Source: Gemmiger formicilis (lineage in GTDB: Bacteria; Bacillota; Clostridia; Oscillospirales; Ruminococcaceae). Taken from it: a stretch of DNA of 64,000 nt. The first letter of the stretch is position 1. The number at the start of each line of letters is the position of its first letter. This document shows, in pieces, positions 23,478-33,036 of the stretch. The stretch lies in the NCBI RefSeq assembly GCF_024462815.1, contig NZ_JANGCG010000001.1, positions 1 through 64,000 on the forward strand. Reading direction: 5' to 3'. The notes beneath the pieces were generated by a model, which ran no database searches, had not been told where the DNA came from, and saw only the letters and a list, made by a program, of their open reading frames with translations. A program made the translations under genes and the position numbers.

Positions 23478-23579
23478 TAGTTTTCCACGTTCTCCACAGA
23501 GTTATCAACAAACTGGACGCAGACACGTAAAAAACTAAGTCGCAACTTTGTGCAACCTGACGAAGGGAGGGAAAGACAG

Positions 23580-23996
23580 ATGCTCGTAGGCCAGTACGAT
23601 TACGCAATCGACGCCAAGGGACGTCTGAATTTTCCCGCCCGCTTCCGCGATGCGATGGGGGAGACCTTCATCGTCACCCGCTGGCTGGACCACTGTCTCG
23701 CCGCCTTCCCGGCCGAGGAGTTTGAAAAGGTTGCCGCCAAAATTGAGGAAAAGGGCCTTGTCAAGGGCCGCAAGGTCAGCCGTATGCTCTATGCCTCCGC
23801 GGTGGAGGTCACGCCGGACAAGCAGGGCCGCATCCAGCTGCCCGCCAAGCTGCGGGAGTACGCGGGTCTTGACCACGATGTAACCATCATCGGCAGCCGC
23901 AGCTTTGCGGAAATCTGGAACACCGAGGCATGGAACGCCAGCCAGGAAACCAGCGATGAGGACTTCACCGCAGAGATGGAAAATCTGGACTTTTAA
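23580..23996 (+). CDS. mraZ: transcriptional regulator MraZ
   Basis: A 138-aa protein made of two AbrB-like swapped-hairpin repeats. The first contains DAKGRLNFPARFRDAMG, the second TPDKQGRIQLPAKLREYAG, both with the DxxGR core that forms the DNA-binding ring. It is the first gene of the division and cell-wall cluster and is expected to repress it through the GTGG boxes upstream. GAAGGGAGGG precedes ATG 23580. The next gene starts 19 bp after the stop. Confidence 0.95.
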   Translation: MLVGQYDYAIDAKGRLNFPARFRDAMGETFIVTRWLDHCLAAFPAEEFEKVAAKIEEKGLVKGRKVSRMLYASAVEVTPDKQGRIQLPAKLREYAGLDHDVTIIGSRSFAEIWNTEAWNASQETSDEDFTAEMENLDF

Positions 23997-24015
23997 CGAT
24001 ATAGGACGATAACAC

Positions 24016-24939
24016 ATGGAATTTTCACATATTCCCGTACTGCTGCAGCCTTGTTTGGACGGGCTGAACATTGACCCCACCGGCATCTATCTGGATGGCA
24101 CGGCGGGCGGCGCAGGCCACAGCAGAGAAATTGCAAAACGTCTGACCACAGGACGCCTGATTTCGCTGGATCAGGACCCGGATGCGGTGGCAGTCGCCAC
24201 CGAAAGGCTCAAGGGTCTGCCCGCGCAGGTGGTTCAGGTCAATTTCCGAGAGGCGGCACGTGTCCTCTCGGAGCTGGGCATCCCGGCGGTGAACGGAGCC
24301 CTGTTGGATCTCGGCGTGTCCAGCCACCAGCTGGACGATGCGGCCCGCGGCTTTTCCTACCATGCCGATGCGCCGCTGGATATGCGCATGAGCCAGCAGG
24401 GCCCCACCGCCGCGGACCTGGTCAACACGCTCGACCGCGAGGAGCTGACCCGCATCCTGCGCGACTACGGCGAGGAGCCCTACGCGTGGCAGATTGCGGG
24501 CAAAATCGTGGCCGCCCGTCAGGAAAAGCCCATCACCACCACGCTGCAGCTGGCCGAGATTGTGGCTGCCGCCGTGCCGCCTGCCGAGCGCCGCAAGGCC
24601 AAGAACCCGGCCCGCCGCACCTTCCAGGCCATCCGCATTGCGGTCAACTCCGAGCTGGATGCCCTGAACGAGGGTCTGGACGCAATCTTTGATTGTCTGG
24701 CCCCAGGCGGACGGCTCTGCGTCATCACCTTCCACAGTCTGGAGGACCGTCTCGTCAAGAACAAATTCCGCCGCTGGGCACAGCGCTGCACCTGCCCGCC
24801 GGAGCAGCCCATCTGCACCTGCGGGGGCGTGGCCAAGGCCAAGCTCATCACCCGCAAGCCTATTGAAGCCGACGCCGCAGAGCTGGAGGCCAACCGCCGC
24901 AGCCGCAGCGCCAAGCTGAGAGTTTTGGAGAAAGTATAA
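24016..24939 (+). CDS. rsmH: 16S rRNA (cytosine(1402)-N(4))-methyltransferase RsmH
   Basis: A 307-aa enzyme, the normal RsmH length. It begins FSHIPVLLQPCLDGLNI, then SAM motif DGTAGGAGHS, LLDLGVSSHQLDDAARGFSY and the C-terminal FHSLEDRLVKNKFRRW. It methylates the N4 of C1402 in 16S rRNA. Its place directly after mraZ is the standard dcw order. Confidence 0.96.
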   Translation: MEFSHIPVLLQPCLDGLNIDPTGIYLDGTAGGAGHSREIAKRLTTGRLISLDQDPDAVAVATERLKGLPAQVVQVNFREAARVLSELGIPAVNGALLDLGVSSHQLDDAARGFSYHADAPLDMRMSQQGPTAADLVNTLDREELTRILRDYGEEPYAWQIAGKIVAARQEKPITTTLQLAEIVAAAVPPAERRKAKNPARRTFQAIRIAVNSELDALNEGLDAIFDCLAPGGRLCVITFHSLEDRLVKNKFRRWAQRCTCPPEQPICTCGGVAKAKLITRKPIEADAAELEANRRSRSAKLRVLEKV

Positions 24940-24951
24940 GAGGCAACAACT

Positions 24952-25428
24952 ATGACAACTGTTTTGCTGCACAGCGGTGCGGCGGCGCCCAGGCTGGACC
25001 CGCCGCGGCCCGAGGTACGTGTTGTGCGCGGAGGAAACCGCGGGCTGAACCGCGCCCGCCGCTTTGCGCGCACGCTGCTGCACGTGATGGCCGTCGCCAC
25101 TGTGGCGGGGCTGATTATCAGCGTGCTGTACAGCCACGCCAAGCTGGTGGAGCTGAACGGCCAGATTAACAGCATCAATACCGAACTGGCCGCCGCCCAG
25201 AGCGAATATGACTACCTGAGCACCAAGATGAGCGACATCACCAGCCGCGCCAGCCTGCAGGAGGTAGCCGAGGGGCAGCTGGGCCTTGTAAAGCTGGACC
25301 CCAGCCAGATTACCTATGTGCAGCTGGAGGACCAGAGCGTCATTGAAAAGAGCACCAACAAGGCGGGCCGTCTGCTGGACAGCGTGCGCACCGCCGCCCT
25401 AAGCCTTCTGGACGGGCTGAATCCGTAA
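24952..25428 (+). CDS. ftsL: FtsL-like division protein
   Basis: A 158-aa bitopic protein. A basic cytoplasmic stretch (residues 20-45, NRGLNRARRFART) leads into one helix (about 45-63), then a coiled coil VELNGQINSINTELAAAQSEYDYL and a conserved short C-terminal segment. Sequence similarity to FtsL is low in general, so the call rests on topology, length and position between rsmH and the septal penicillin-binding protein. It should join FtsQ/DivIB and FtsB-like partners in the divisome. Confidence 0.75.
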   Translation: MTTVLLHSGAAAPRLDPPRPEVRVVRGGNRGLNRARRFARTLLHVMAVATVAGLIISVLYSHAKLVELNGQINSINTELAAAQSEYDYLSTKMSDITSRASLQEVAEGQLGLVKLDPSQITYVQLEDQSVIEKSTNKAGRLLDSVRTAALSLLDGLNP

Positions 25429-25444
25429 AAAATAGGCAGCTATG

Positions 25445-25491
25445 AGCCTTTTTGCTGCGCGGTGTCCCCGCCGACGGTAAAAAGGCTTTTT
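25445..25491 (+). terminator. terminator-like hairpin between ftsL and the PBP gene
   Basis: Outer stem AGCCTTTTT/AAAAAGGCT with a GC-rich inner part and a run of five T. It is placed inside the dcw cluster, so it may lower downstream expression or mark the end of an upper transcript; no new promoter is obvious before 25512. Confidence 0.6.
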
Positions 25492-25511
25492 GAAATACCA
25501 GAGGAAAATTC

Positions 25512-28028
25512 ATGCCACAAACCAACCAACCCAATCCGCCACGCCGCCGCACCCGCGCCGACAGCGGTATGATTACCCGCACACTGTTCTGTGTGGCTGT
25601 GTTTATCATTGTCTTTTTCGGTCTGCTTGTCTACCAGCTGTACGCCCTGCAGCTGCGCGATGCTGAGCTTTACCGCACCGAGGCTGTGACCCAGCAGCTG
25701 AAGGACACCACCATGCCCGCACTGCGCGGCTCCATCTACAGCGCCAACGGCAAGCTGCTGGCCAAGAGCAACACGGTATGGAATATTGTTGCCGACCCGT
25801 CCTCCATCGCAAAAAGCGAGGCAACGGATGACCAGCTGCGCACGGCGGCAGAGTATATCGCCGGTGTGCTGGGCGGTGACGCCACCGCCGACAGCATCTA
25901 TGCCGTGCTGACCGCCAAAAATGACAGCGGTGAGCCGTACCAGTACCGTATGCTGGCCAAGGGCGTGGAAAAGCCCGTGGCGGACGCGATACTGGACTAC
26001 GCCGACACCTACCGCATGGCGCCCGAGGACGGCGCAAAGACCGGCAAACGGATTCTTTACCTTTCGACCGAGCAGGCCACAACCCGCAGCTACCCCTACG
26101 GCGAGTTCCTGGCCTCGGTGCTGGGATTTTGCAACAGTGACGGCGCGGGTGCCTACGGACTGGAAAAATACTACGATGAGACGCTGGCCGGCACGCCGGG
26201 CCGCAGTGTGGCGGAGACGGATGTCTACGGCAACACGCTGGCCGCAGGGCAGGCCGATGTCCATGAGGCTATTGACGGCAATGACCTGAACCTGACGATT
26301 GACGAAAACGTGCAGGCCGTTGTGGAGGAGTATCTGGCCGAGGCTATGAACACCTTCACGGTGCACGGCCGCGGAAGCGCCATTGTGATGAACGTCAAGA
26401 CCGGTGCCATTCTGGCTATGGCCTCGGTTGAACAGTTTGACCCCAATGACCCCTATAAAATCACCGACACCAAAATGACCGACATTCTGGATAAGGAGGA
26501 AATCGACGCCGACGATATTGACTGGCTCGAGGGCCGCCTTGGCGAGAAGGCTGTGGCGTCCATTGTGGCGGATGGAAAAATCAGCCGCGAAAAGACTGTA
26601 GATGAGGACGGCAACGAGGTCGCCAGCGAGTACACCCAGCTGCAGGGTATGATGCGCGAGGCACAGTGGAAGAATAAGAACATCACCGAGCTGTATATGC
26701 CCGGCTCCGTATTCAAGCTTATCACCGCATCTGCAGGACTGGACTCCGGCATCATGAGCACGAGCCAGACCTTCTACTGCGGCGGCAGCCTGACCGTCAA
26801 TGAGGGCAGCGAACTGTGGGAGCATACCTACCGCTGCGCCAACGGTGAGGTCCACTATGAACAGGACATGGCGGGCGCGCTGAACCACAGCTGCAACCTC
26901 TGGTTCATTCAGGCGGCCGAAACACTGAAGCCGCAGATCTTCTACGACTATATTCAGGCGTTCGGCTTCACCCAGCCCACCGGCATCGACCTGCCCAATG
27001 AGACCCGCTGGACAAGCGTCTACAACGCCGAGCAGATGGCGGAGGTCGATACAAACCTCTATACGGCAGCCTTCGGCCAGAACGAGTCCATCACGCCGAT
27101 GCAGATGGCCACTGCCGTGGCGGCCATTGCCAACGGCGGCTATCTGGTCACCCCCTACGTGGTGGGTTCCATCACCGATAAAGACGGCAACGAGGTCAGC
27201 AAGACCGAGACGAACATCCGCCGTCAGGTTATCTCCGAGGATGTCAGCCGTCAGCTGCTCTCAATGATGGAGAACAACGTCTACGGAGAAGGGGACTACC
27301 ACTCCTGCATCAACGCCTATGTGGCGGGCTACCGCATCGGCGGCAAGTCCGGCACGGCCGAGCGCACCGACCGCCATCTGCGCGGTGACGGCGACTATTA
27401 TAAGATGATGAGCTTTGCCGCCGTCCTGCCGATTGACGATCCCGAAATCGAGGTTTTTGTCCTGCTGGATGACCCGCGCTGGGTCAAGGACTACGCCAGT
27501 CAGGTTGTAGCTCCGGTGGTCGGCAACATCATCAGCGAGATTGCGCCCTATCTGGGCATCGAGCAGAACCCGGACTACAACCCCACCGGCAGCGTCAAGG
27601 TACAGACCTGCCTGAACTACACCTGGACCAATGCGCAGGTCACACTGAACCGTCAGGGCCTTAAGCACAAGCTGATTGGCCCCAGCAGCGGTACGATTGT
27701 TTACCAGTACCCTGTTGGCGGCAGCGAGATTCCCGCGGGCTCCACGGTCTATCTCTACACGGCCACCGACCAGAATGCAATGACCACCGTGCCCGATGTG
27801 GAGGGCAAGACCGGCACCTTCGCCGAGCAGATGCTCAAGGCTGCCAACCTGAACGTGCAGTTCAGCGGCAGCAGCGAGGGCAAGGTGGTGGCCCAGAGCG
27901 TTACGGCGGGCGGTACCGCCGCCTATGGCACCGTCATTACACTAACCACGGACAGCGGCGAGGATACCGCCGCAGCAGAGCCCGTGCAGGATGACGGCAC
28001 GATTGACCCGGCCAACGAGGCAGGGTAA
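25512..28028 (+). CDS. class B penicillin-binding protein with PASTA domains (FtsI/SpoVD family)
   Basis: An 838-aa transpeptidase. A single helix at about residues 21-42 is followed by the class B dimerisation domain. The active-site tetrad SVFK has its serine at residue 399, the SCN motif is at 460-462 and KSGT begins at 612. Two PASTA repeats close the protein (about 690-750 and 755-815, the second beginning VPDVEGKTG). It cross-links septal (or cortex) peptidoglycan. Family members with PASTA in dcw clusters are named FtsI/Pbp2B or SpoVD, and I cannot separate them from sequence alone. Confidence 0.9.
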   Translation: MPQTNQPNPPRRRTRADSGMITRTLFCVAVFIIVFFGLLVYQLYALQLRDAELYRTEAVTQQLKDTTMPALRGSIYSANGKLLAKSNTVWNIVADPSSIAKSEATDDQLRTAAEYIAGVLGGDATADSIYAVLTAKNDSGEPYQYRMLAKGVEKPVADAILDYADTYRMAPEDGAKTGKRILYLSTEQATTRSYPYGEFLASVLGFCNSDGAGAYGLEKYYDETLAGTPGRSVAETDVYGNTLAAGQADVHEAIDGNDLNLTIDENVQAVVEEYLAEAMNTFTVHGRGSAIVMNVKTGAILAMASVEQFDPNDPYKITDTKMTDILDKEEIDADDIDWLEGRLGEKAVASIVADGKISREKTVDEDGNEVASEYTQLQGMMREAQWKNKNITELYMPGSVFKLITASAGLDSGIMSTSQTFYCGGSLTVNEGSELWEHTYRCANGEVHYEQDMAGALNHSCNLWFIQAAETLKPQIFYDYIQAFGFTQPTGIDLPNETRWTSVYNAEQMAEVDTNLYTAAFGQNESITPMQMATAVAAIANGGYLVTPYVVGSITDKDGNEVSKTETNIRRQVISEDVSRQLLSMMENNVYGEGDYHSCINAYVAGYRIGGKSGTAERTDRHLRGDGDYYKMMSFAAVLPIDDPEIEVFVLLDDPRWVKDYASQVVAPVVGNIISEIAPYLGIEQNPDYNPTGSVKVQTCLNYTWTNAQVTLNRQGLKHKLIGPSSGTIVYQYPVGGSEIPAGSTVYLYTATDQNAMTTVPDVEGKTGTFAEQMLKAANLNVQFSGSSEGKVVAQSVTAGGTAAYGTVITLTTDSGEDTAAAEPVQDDGTIDPANEAG

Positions 28029-28091
28029 GCTGAGACAATTCCTTTTTCTATATAGAGAGTCTGATTTTCAATCCCAAGGAGGTTCCCATTC

Positions 28092-29456
28092 ATGCAAAAG
28101 ATTCCTGCCAATGAGCTGCTGGCCGGGCTGACGCTGGCCGAACCCGTTCCCATCCAGTCGGTTGTGACGGACAGCCGCAAGGTCGCGCCTGGCTGCGTGT
28201 TCGTCTGCTTCCCCGGTGAGCGTGTGGATGGCCATACCTTTGCCGCCGCTGCGTATAAAAACGGCGCGGAATATATCATTGCCAACCACCCGGTGGACGG
28301 CGTCCCCGCGGAGCGCACCGTGCTTGTGCCGGACAGCGCCCGGGCAATGATTCGTATGGCGTCCAACTATCGGATGCTGTTCAACCCCAAGATGATTGGT
28401 GTTACCGGCAGTGTGGGCAAGACCACCACCAAGGAGTTCTGCTATGCCGTGCTGTCCGCCTTCGGCAATACGCTGAAAACCGAGGGCAACCAGAACAATG
28501 ACATCGGCGTGCCCAACACGCTGTTCCGTCTGGACAACGATACTGAGTACGCTGTTGTCGAGATGGGCATGGACCACGCGGGGGAGATTGAGCGCCTGAC
28601 CCGCTGCACGCGGCCCTCGGCGGGTATCATCACGATGATTGGCGTCTCCCATCTGGAAAATCTCGGCACGCGGGAGAATATACTGAAGGCAAAGATGGAA
28701 ATTTGCGTGGGCCTGCCGGACAGTGCACCGCTGGTACTGAACGCGGACAATGACCTGCTGCCCACCGCACAGGTCCCGGCCCGCCTGCAGGCCGTGTGGT
28801 TCGGCATCGACGCTGAGAATGTCGATGTCCGTGCCACGGACATCACCACTGGAACGGACGGCACAACGTTCAAAATTGTGGATAAGGCATACGGCACCTT
28901 CAACGCATTCATCCCCACCGCGGGCGTGCACACCGTGTATGACGCGCTGGCAGCCTACGCTGCTGCCACTCGGCTGGGGCTGGATGCTGCCCGCTGCGCC
29001 GCCGCGCTGGCCACCTACCAGACAACCGGTATGCGCCAGCATATTGTGGAAAAGGGCGGCGTTACCTTTGTGGAGGACTGCTACAACGCCAGCCCCGACA
29101 GCATGAAGGCTGCGCTTTCTGTGCTGAAGGCACTGCCCAACGCCCGCAAGATTGCGCTGCTGGGGGATATGCTGGAGCTCGGCGATGCCAGCGAGGATGG
29201 CCACCGCCATACCGGCGAGTGGGCCGCAGACGCAGGCGTGGAGGTAGTGATTGCCTACGGCCCCCGCAGCGAAGCCATGGCACAGGCCGCAAGGGAGCGC
29301 GGTGTTACAACTGTGCATTGCCAAACGGCGGAAGAAGTGCTACAATATCTACGGCAATTCGTGCGCCCCGGCGATGCGGTTCTGGCCAAGGCCAGCCACG
29401 CAATGGGCCTGGAGCAGCTGCTGCAGGATTTCTACAAGGAATTGCCGCAGGGGTAA
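28092..29456 (+). CDS. murF: UDP-MurNAc-tripeptide--D-Ala-D-Ala ligase MurF
   Basis: A 454-aa Mur ligase of usual length. The ATP loop is GVTGSVGKTTTKEF near residue 103. The MurF-type N-terminus reads SVVTDSRKVAPGCVFVCFPGERVDGHTF. The tail carries LLGDMLELG, typical of MurF rather than MurE. It adds D-Ala-D-Ala to the UDP-MurNAc-tripeptide. AAGGAGG precedes the ATG. The usual upstream murE is missing: the PBP gene is directly adjacent. Confidence 0.94.
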   Translation: MQKIPANELLAGLTLAEPVPIQSVVTDSRKVAPGCVFVCFPGERVDGHTFAAAAYKNGAEYIIANHPVDGVPAERTVLVPDSARAMIRMASNYRMLFNPKMIGVTGSVGKTTTKEFCYAVLSAFGNTLKTEGNQNNDIGVPNTLFRLDNDTEYAVVEMGMDHAGEIERLTRCTRPSAGIITMIGVSHLENLGTRENILKAKMEICVGLPDSAPLVLNADNDLLPTAQVPARLQAVWFGIDAENVDVRATDITTGTDGTTFKIVDKAYGTFNAFIPTAGVHTVYDALAAYAAATRLGLDAARCAAALATYQTTGMRQHIVEKGGVTFVEDCYNASPDSMKAALSVLKALPNARKIALLGDMLELGDASEDGHRHTGEWAADAGVEVVIAYGPRSEAMAQAARERGVTTVHCQTAEEVLQYLRQFVRPGDAVLAKASHAMGLEQLLQDFYKELPQG

Positions 29457-29486
29457 GCTGACCCCTAGATTTGGAGGAATCACTGC

Positions 29487-30497
29487 ATGGAGCAAATCTC
29501 ATCTCTACTGGCGGCGGCAGCTGTCGGTGGCTTTGCCATCACCGCGGTGGCAGGCAAGCTACTCATCCCGGTGCTGCACCGTCTGCACTTTGGCCAGACC
29601 ATCCGCGAGGAGGGCCCCACCTGGCATAACAAGAAAAACGGCACCCCCACGATGGGCGGCCTCTGCTTTATTCTGGGCATTGTGGCCACCCTTGGCATTG
29701 TGTGGGCCATATTCCACGCCAGCCTGCCGGAGGTGCTGGGCCTGCCCCAGCTGCAGGCGGGGCTGCTGGTGCTGTTTCTGGCTTTCGGCTCCGGCCTGAT
29801 TGGCTTTCTGGATGATTTCATCAAGGTGTTCAAGCACCGCAATCTGGGCCTGACCGAGGCGCAGAAGATGATTCTGCAGATTGCCCTGACCTTCGGCTTT
29901 ATGTTCGGCTTGAACAGCATGGGGCTGCTCACCACCGTGGTGCAGCTGCCGATTTTCGGCACGGTCGATATGGGGCTGCTCTACTATCCCATCGCTTTCT
30001 TCGGCATCATCTTTTTGGTCAACGCGGTCAACCTGACCGACGGTCTGGACGGCCTTTGCACCGGCGTGACCTTTGTGTCAATGATTGGCTATCTGCTGGC
30101 GGGCAGCCTGCTCGGCTTTGTCCATGTCTCGCTCATTGCCGCCGCTACAGCGGGCGCCTGCGCGGGCTTCCTGGTCTGGAACTTCTACCCGGCCAAGGTC
30201 TTTATGGGCGATACCGGCAGTATGTTCTTCGGCGGCATTGTCACGGCGCTGGCCTTTGTGATGCAGCGCCCCGAGCTGGTGCTGTTCTTCGGCATTGTGT
30301 ACATCTGGGATGCTATGACGGTTGTCATCCAGCGTGTCTACTTCAAGGCCACGCACGGCAAGCGCATCTTCCGTATGACGCCCATCCACCACGCTTTTGA
30401 AATGCGCGGCTGGAAGGAAGTCAAAATCGACGCCTTCTTTGCCCTGATTGCCGCCATCGGCGTGGCCATGGGTATGCTGTACATCTGCGTTGCATAA
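29487..30497 (+). CDS. mraY: phospho-MurNAc-pentapeptide transferase MraY
   Basis: A 336-aa membrane enzyme with about ten helices. Conserved cytoplasmic signatures are KKNGTPTMGG, the aspartate pair LDDFIK, NAVNLTDGLDGLCTG and the histidine-rich end MTPIHHAFE. It makes lipid I from UDP-MurNAc-pentapeptide and undecaprenyl phosphate. GGAGG lies before the ATG. Confidence 0.96.
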   Translation: MEQISSLLAAAAVGGFAITAVAGKLLIPVLHRLHFGQTIREEGPTWHNKKNGTPTMGGLCFILGIVATLGIVWAIFHASLPEVLGLPQLQAGLLVLFLAFGSGLIGFLDDFIKVFKHRNLGLTEAQKMILQIALTFGFMFGLNSMGLLTTVVQLPIFGTVDMGLLYYPIAFFGIIFLVNAVNLTDGLDGLCTGVTFVSMIGYLLAGSLLGFVHVSLIAAATAGACAGFLVWNFYPAKVFMGDTGSMFFGGIVTALAFVMQRPELVLFFGIVYIWDAMTVVIQRVYFKATHGKRIFRMTPIHHAFEMRGWKEVKIDAFFALIAAIGVAMGMLYICVA

Positions 30498-30505
30498 TTT
30501 ACAGG

Positions 30506-30530
30506 GCCGGGCCCACCCGGCTCTTATTTT
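30506..30530 (+). terminator. weak terminator-like hairpin between mraY and ftsW
   Basis: Stem GCCGGG/CCCGGC with loop CCCA and the tail TCTTATTTT. It is short and lies inside the cluster, where murD normally sits; partial termination at most. Confidence 0.45.
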
Positions 30531-30561
30531 GTTCTTACCCTGTCGGGGGAGGTGACTGCTT

Positions 30562-31842
30562 ATGAATATGGCAGTAAGTCTGCTCAGTATCCTGTTTGAC
30601 CATACCATCGGCAATATTCTGCGTATGCTGGCGGTCATCCGCCTGCCTAAAATGGAGCGCGGCCACCTTTCCCATGGGTTTGTGGCCACGCTGATTGTCA
30701 TTATGTGCTATGGGCTGGTGATGCTGTTTTCGGCCAGCTATTCCAACGGCTACACAAACTACGGCGATGTCTACCACTTCATCCGCCCGCAGACCATCAT
30801 TGCGGTGGTGGGGCTGGGCGTTATGTGGCTGGTGTCCAACATCAACTACCGCGCCCTGCGCTATATGAACGAGAGCTTTTATATCATCACGCTGGTGCTG
30901 CTGATTGCGGCCCTGCTAAGCCCGGAGGATACCAACGGCACCTACCGCTGGGTCTATTTTGCGGGCGGCGCGGTATCCGTCCAGCCGTCGGAGCTGGCCA
31001 AATTTGCGGTTATGCTCTGCACGGCGGACATTCTGGACCGCTATCATGACAAGAAAAAGACCCTCCGCTATGGCTTTGGCTTACCGCTGCTGCCGCTGAT
31101 TCCTATTATGCTTCTGCTCTGGAAGGAACCGCACTACTCCGCCATGATGCTGATGATGGGCATTTTTGCCACAATGCTGATTTGCAGCGGCTCGGCCATG
31201 CGCTGGTGGCCTGCACTGGGCGCGGCGGGTGTGGCGGGCATCCTTGCCTTTCTGAAACATCTTGCCACCGGCGAGGGCTACGCCGCGGGCCGTCTGGGCG
31301 GCGTCTGGGGCCTGACGCCCACAAACACCGCGGGTATGCAGTGGCAGACCCGCCAGAGCATCTACGCCATCTGCACCGGCGGGCTGTTCGGTGTGGGCAT
31401 CGGCAACAGCGTGCAGAAGCACCAGTGGCTGCCTTACGCGGAAAATGACTTCGTCTTTTCCGTTGTGGGCGAGGAGCTCGGCTTTGTGGGGGCGATTGCC
31501 CTTATCGCGCTATTTGCGGCGCTGGTGGTGCAGGGCGTCTTTATTGCGCTGCGTGCGCCGGATTTGTACGGTACCCTGTTGGGCATCGGCATTATCTCGC
31601 AGGTGGCGTGGCAGGTGTTTCTGAACATCGGCGTCGGCACGGCGCTGTTGCCCAATACCGGCATCAGTCTGCCGTTTTTCTCCTACGGCGGCACAAGTCT
31701 TTTGATGCTGCTGGGCGAGATGGGCATACTGTTGAGCATATCCCGCGCAGGTAATGCCCGGGAGGCGCGCCTGGCGGAGCAGCATCAGGCCGAAACCGAC
31801 CGCCTGCTGCAGCGCACCCGCTACCGCAAGCGGACAGAGTAA
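30562..31842 (+). CDS. ftsW: FtsW/RodA/SpoVE family peptidoglycan polymerase
   Basis: A 426-aa SEDS glycosyltransferase with about ten helices. Signatures seen are VQPSELAKFAVMLCTADIL and the C-terminal PNTGISLPFFSYGGTSLL. It polymerises lipid II at the septum with the class B PBP of this cluster. Compared with textbook FtsW the N-terminus carries an extra ~35-residue segment before the first helix. A SpoVE-type role in spore cortex synthesis is an alternative, since sporulation genes may be present in this genome. Confidence 0.9.
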   Translation: MNMAVSLLSILFDHTIGNILRMLAVIRLPKMERGHLSHGFVATLIVIMCYGLVMLFSASYSNGYTNYGDVYHFIRPQTIIAVVGLGVMWLVSNINYRALRYMNESFYIITLVLLIAALLSPEDTNGTYRWVYFAGGAVSVQPSELAKFAVMLCTADILDRYHDKKKTLRYGFGLPLLPLIPIMLLLWKEPHYSAMMLMMGIFATMLICSGSAMRWWPALGAAGVAGILAFLKHLATGEGYAAGRLGGVWGLTPTNTAGMQWQTRQSIYAICTGGLFGVGIGNSVQKHQWLPYAENDFVFSVVGEELGFVGAIALIALFAALVVQGVFIALRAPDLYGTLLGIGIISQVAWQVFLNIGVGTALLPNTGISLPFFSYGGTSLLMLLGEMGILLSISRAGNAREARLAEQHQAETDRLLQRTRYRKRTE

Positions 31843-31880
31843 ATGATATTTGCACGGAACTTCACTCGGGAGGGTTATCA

Positions 31881-32999
31881 ATGCGTGTTCTTATTGCTGC
31901 CGGCGGCACAGCCGGTCACATCAATCCCGCGCTGGCGATTGCCGGTGCGCTGAAGGCCGCCGACCCCACAGCGGAAATACACTTTGCGGGCCGGCGCGAG
32001 GGTATGGAATATGGCCTTGTCACCAAGGCGGGCTACCCATTCCACCACATCGAAATTAACGGCTTCCAACGCAAAATCAATCTGGAAAACATCGGCCGCA
32101 ATATCGTGGCTGTCTGGCATTTGGCGCTGTCCGGCCCGCGCACCAAGAAAATTCTGAATGAGGTGCAGCCGGATCTGGTCATCGGCTGCGGCGGTTATGT
32201 CAGCGGGCCCATCGTCCGCGCCGCCGCCCGCCGCGGCATCAAGACGGCCATCCATGAGCAGAACGCCTTCCCCGGCGTGACGAACAAGCTGCTGGCCAAG
32301 GAGGTCAACATCGTCCTGGCCGCCAGCGCAGACGCGGTGGAAAAGCTCGGTGCGCCGGAAAAGACCACCGTGGTGGGCAACCCTGTCCGCCCCGAGGTGC
32401 TGACCGCTGACCGCGCCGCCGCCCGCGCCAAGCTGAACGCAGGGGAGCGCACGGTGATTCTCAGCTTCGGCGGCAGTCTGGGTGCGGACCGCATCAATCA
32501 GGTGGTGGCTGACCTCTGCGCGTGGGAGCACAACACCCATCAGCAGGTGCTGCATCTGCACGCCACTGGCAGCCGCGGCGTCAAGCTGTTTGAATCGCTG
32601 GAAAAAGAGAAGGGCTTTGCCCCCGGCGAAAACCTTGTGGTGACGGAGTATATTAACAATATGCCGCAGCTGCTGGCCGCGGCGGATCTGGTCATTGCAC
32701 GCTCCGGCGCGCTGACGCTGGCCGAAATTGAAGCGGTGGGCCGCGCCGCAGTGCTGATTCCCAGCCCGAATGTGGCGGAGAACCACCAGTATTTTAACGC
32801 GCTGGAGCTGGAAAAGGCCGGAGCCGCCGTTGTGATAGAGGAAAAGAACCTGACTGGCGAGGGGCTGGTGCAGACGGTCGAGAGCCTGCTGAACACCCCC
32901 GGCAAGCTGGCAGAGATGGGCGCCAACGCCAAAACGCTGGGCAACCCGCACAGTCTTGACTTGATTACCGAAAAATTGATGGAACTGATGCAGCAGTAA
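31881..32999 (+). CDS. murG: UDP-GlcNAc--lipid I GlcNAc transferase MurG
   Basis: A 372-aa GT-B enzyme. The N-terminal glycine loop is IAAGGTAGHINPALA. A second conserved segment is the GGCGGY-type IGCGGYVSGPIV, with HEQNAFPGVTNK following. The C-terminal donor site reads VIARSGALTLAE and PSPNVAENHQYFNA. It converts lipid I to lipid II on the inner membrane face. It stands between ftsW and ftsQ, and murC, often nearby, is absent. Confidence 0.96.
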   Translation: MRVLIAAGGTAGHINPALAIAGALKAADPTAEIHFAGRREGMEYGLVTKAGYPFHHIEINGFQRKINLENIGRNIVAVWHLALSGPRTKKILNEVQPDLVIGCGGYVSGPIVRAAARRGIKTAIHEQNAFPGVTNKLLAKEVNIVLAASADAVEKLGAPEKTTVVGNPVRPEVLTADRAAARAKLNAGERTVILSFGGSLGADRINQVVADLCAWEHNTHQQVLHLHATGSRGVKLFESLEKEKGFAPGENLVVTEYINNMPQLLAAADLVIARSGALTLAEIEAVGRAAVLIPSPNVAENHQYFNALELEKAGAAVVIEEKNLTGEGLVQTVESLLNTPGKLAEMGANAKTLGNPHSLDLITEKLMELMQQ

Positions 33000-33036
33000 G
33001 CTGGCTGCAAATGGAAAGAAAGGAGCCGTTCCCCGC

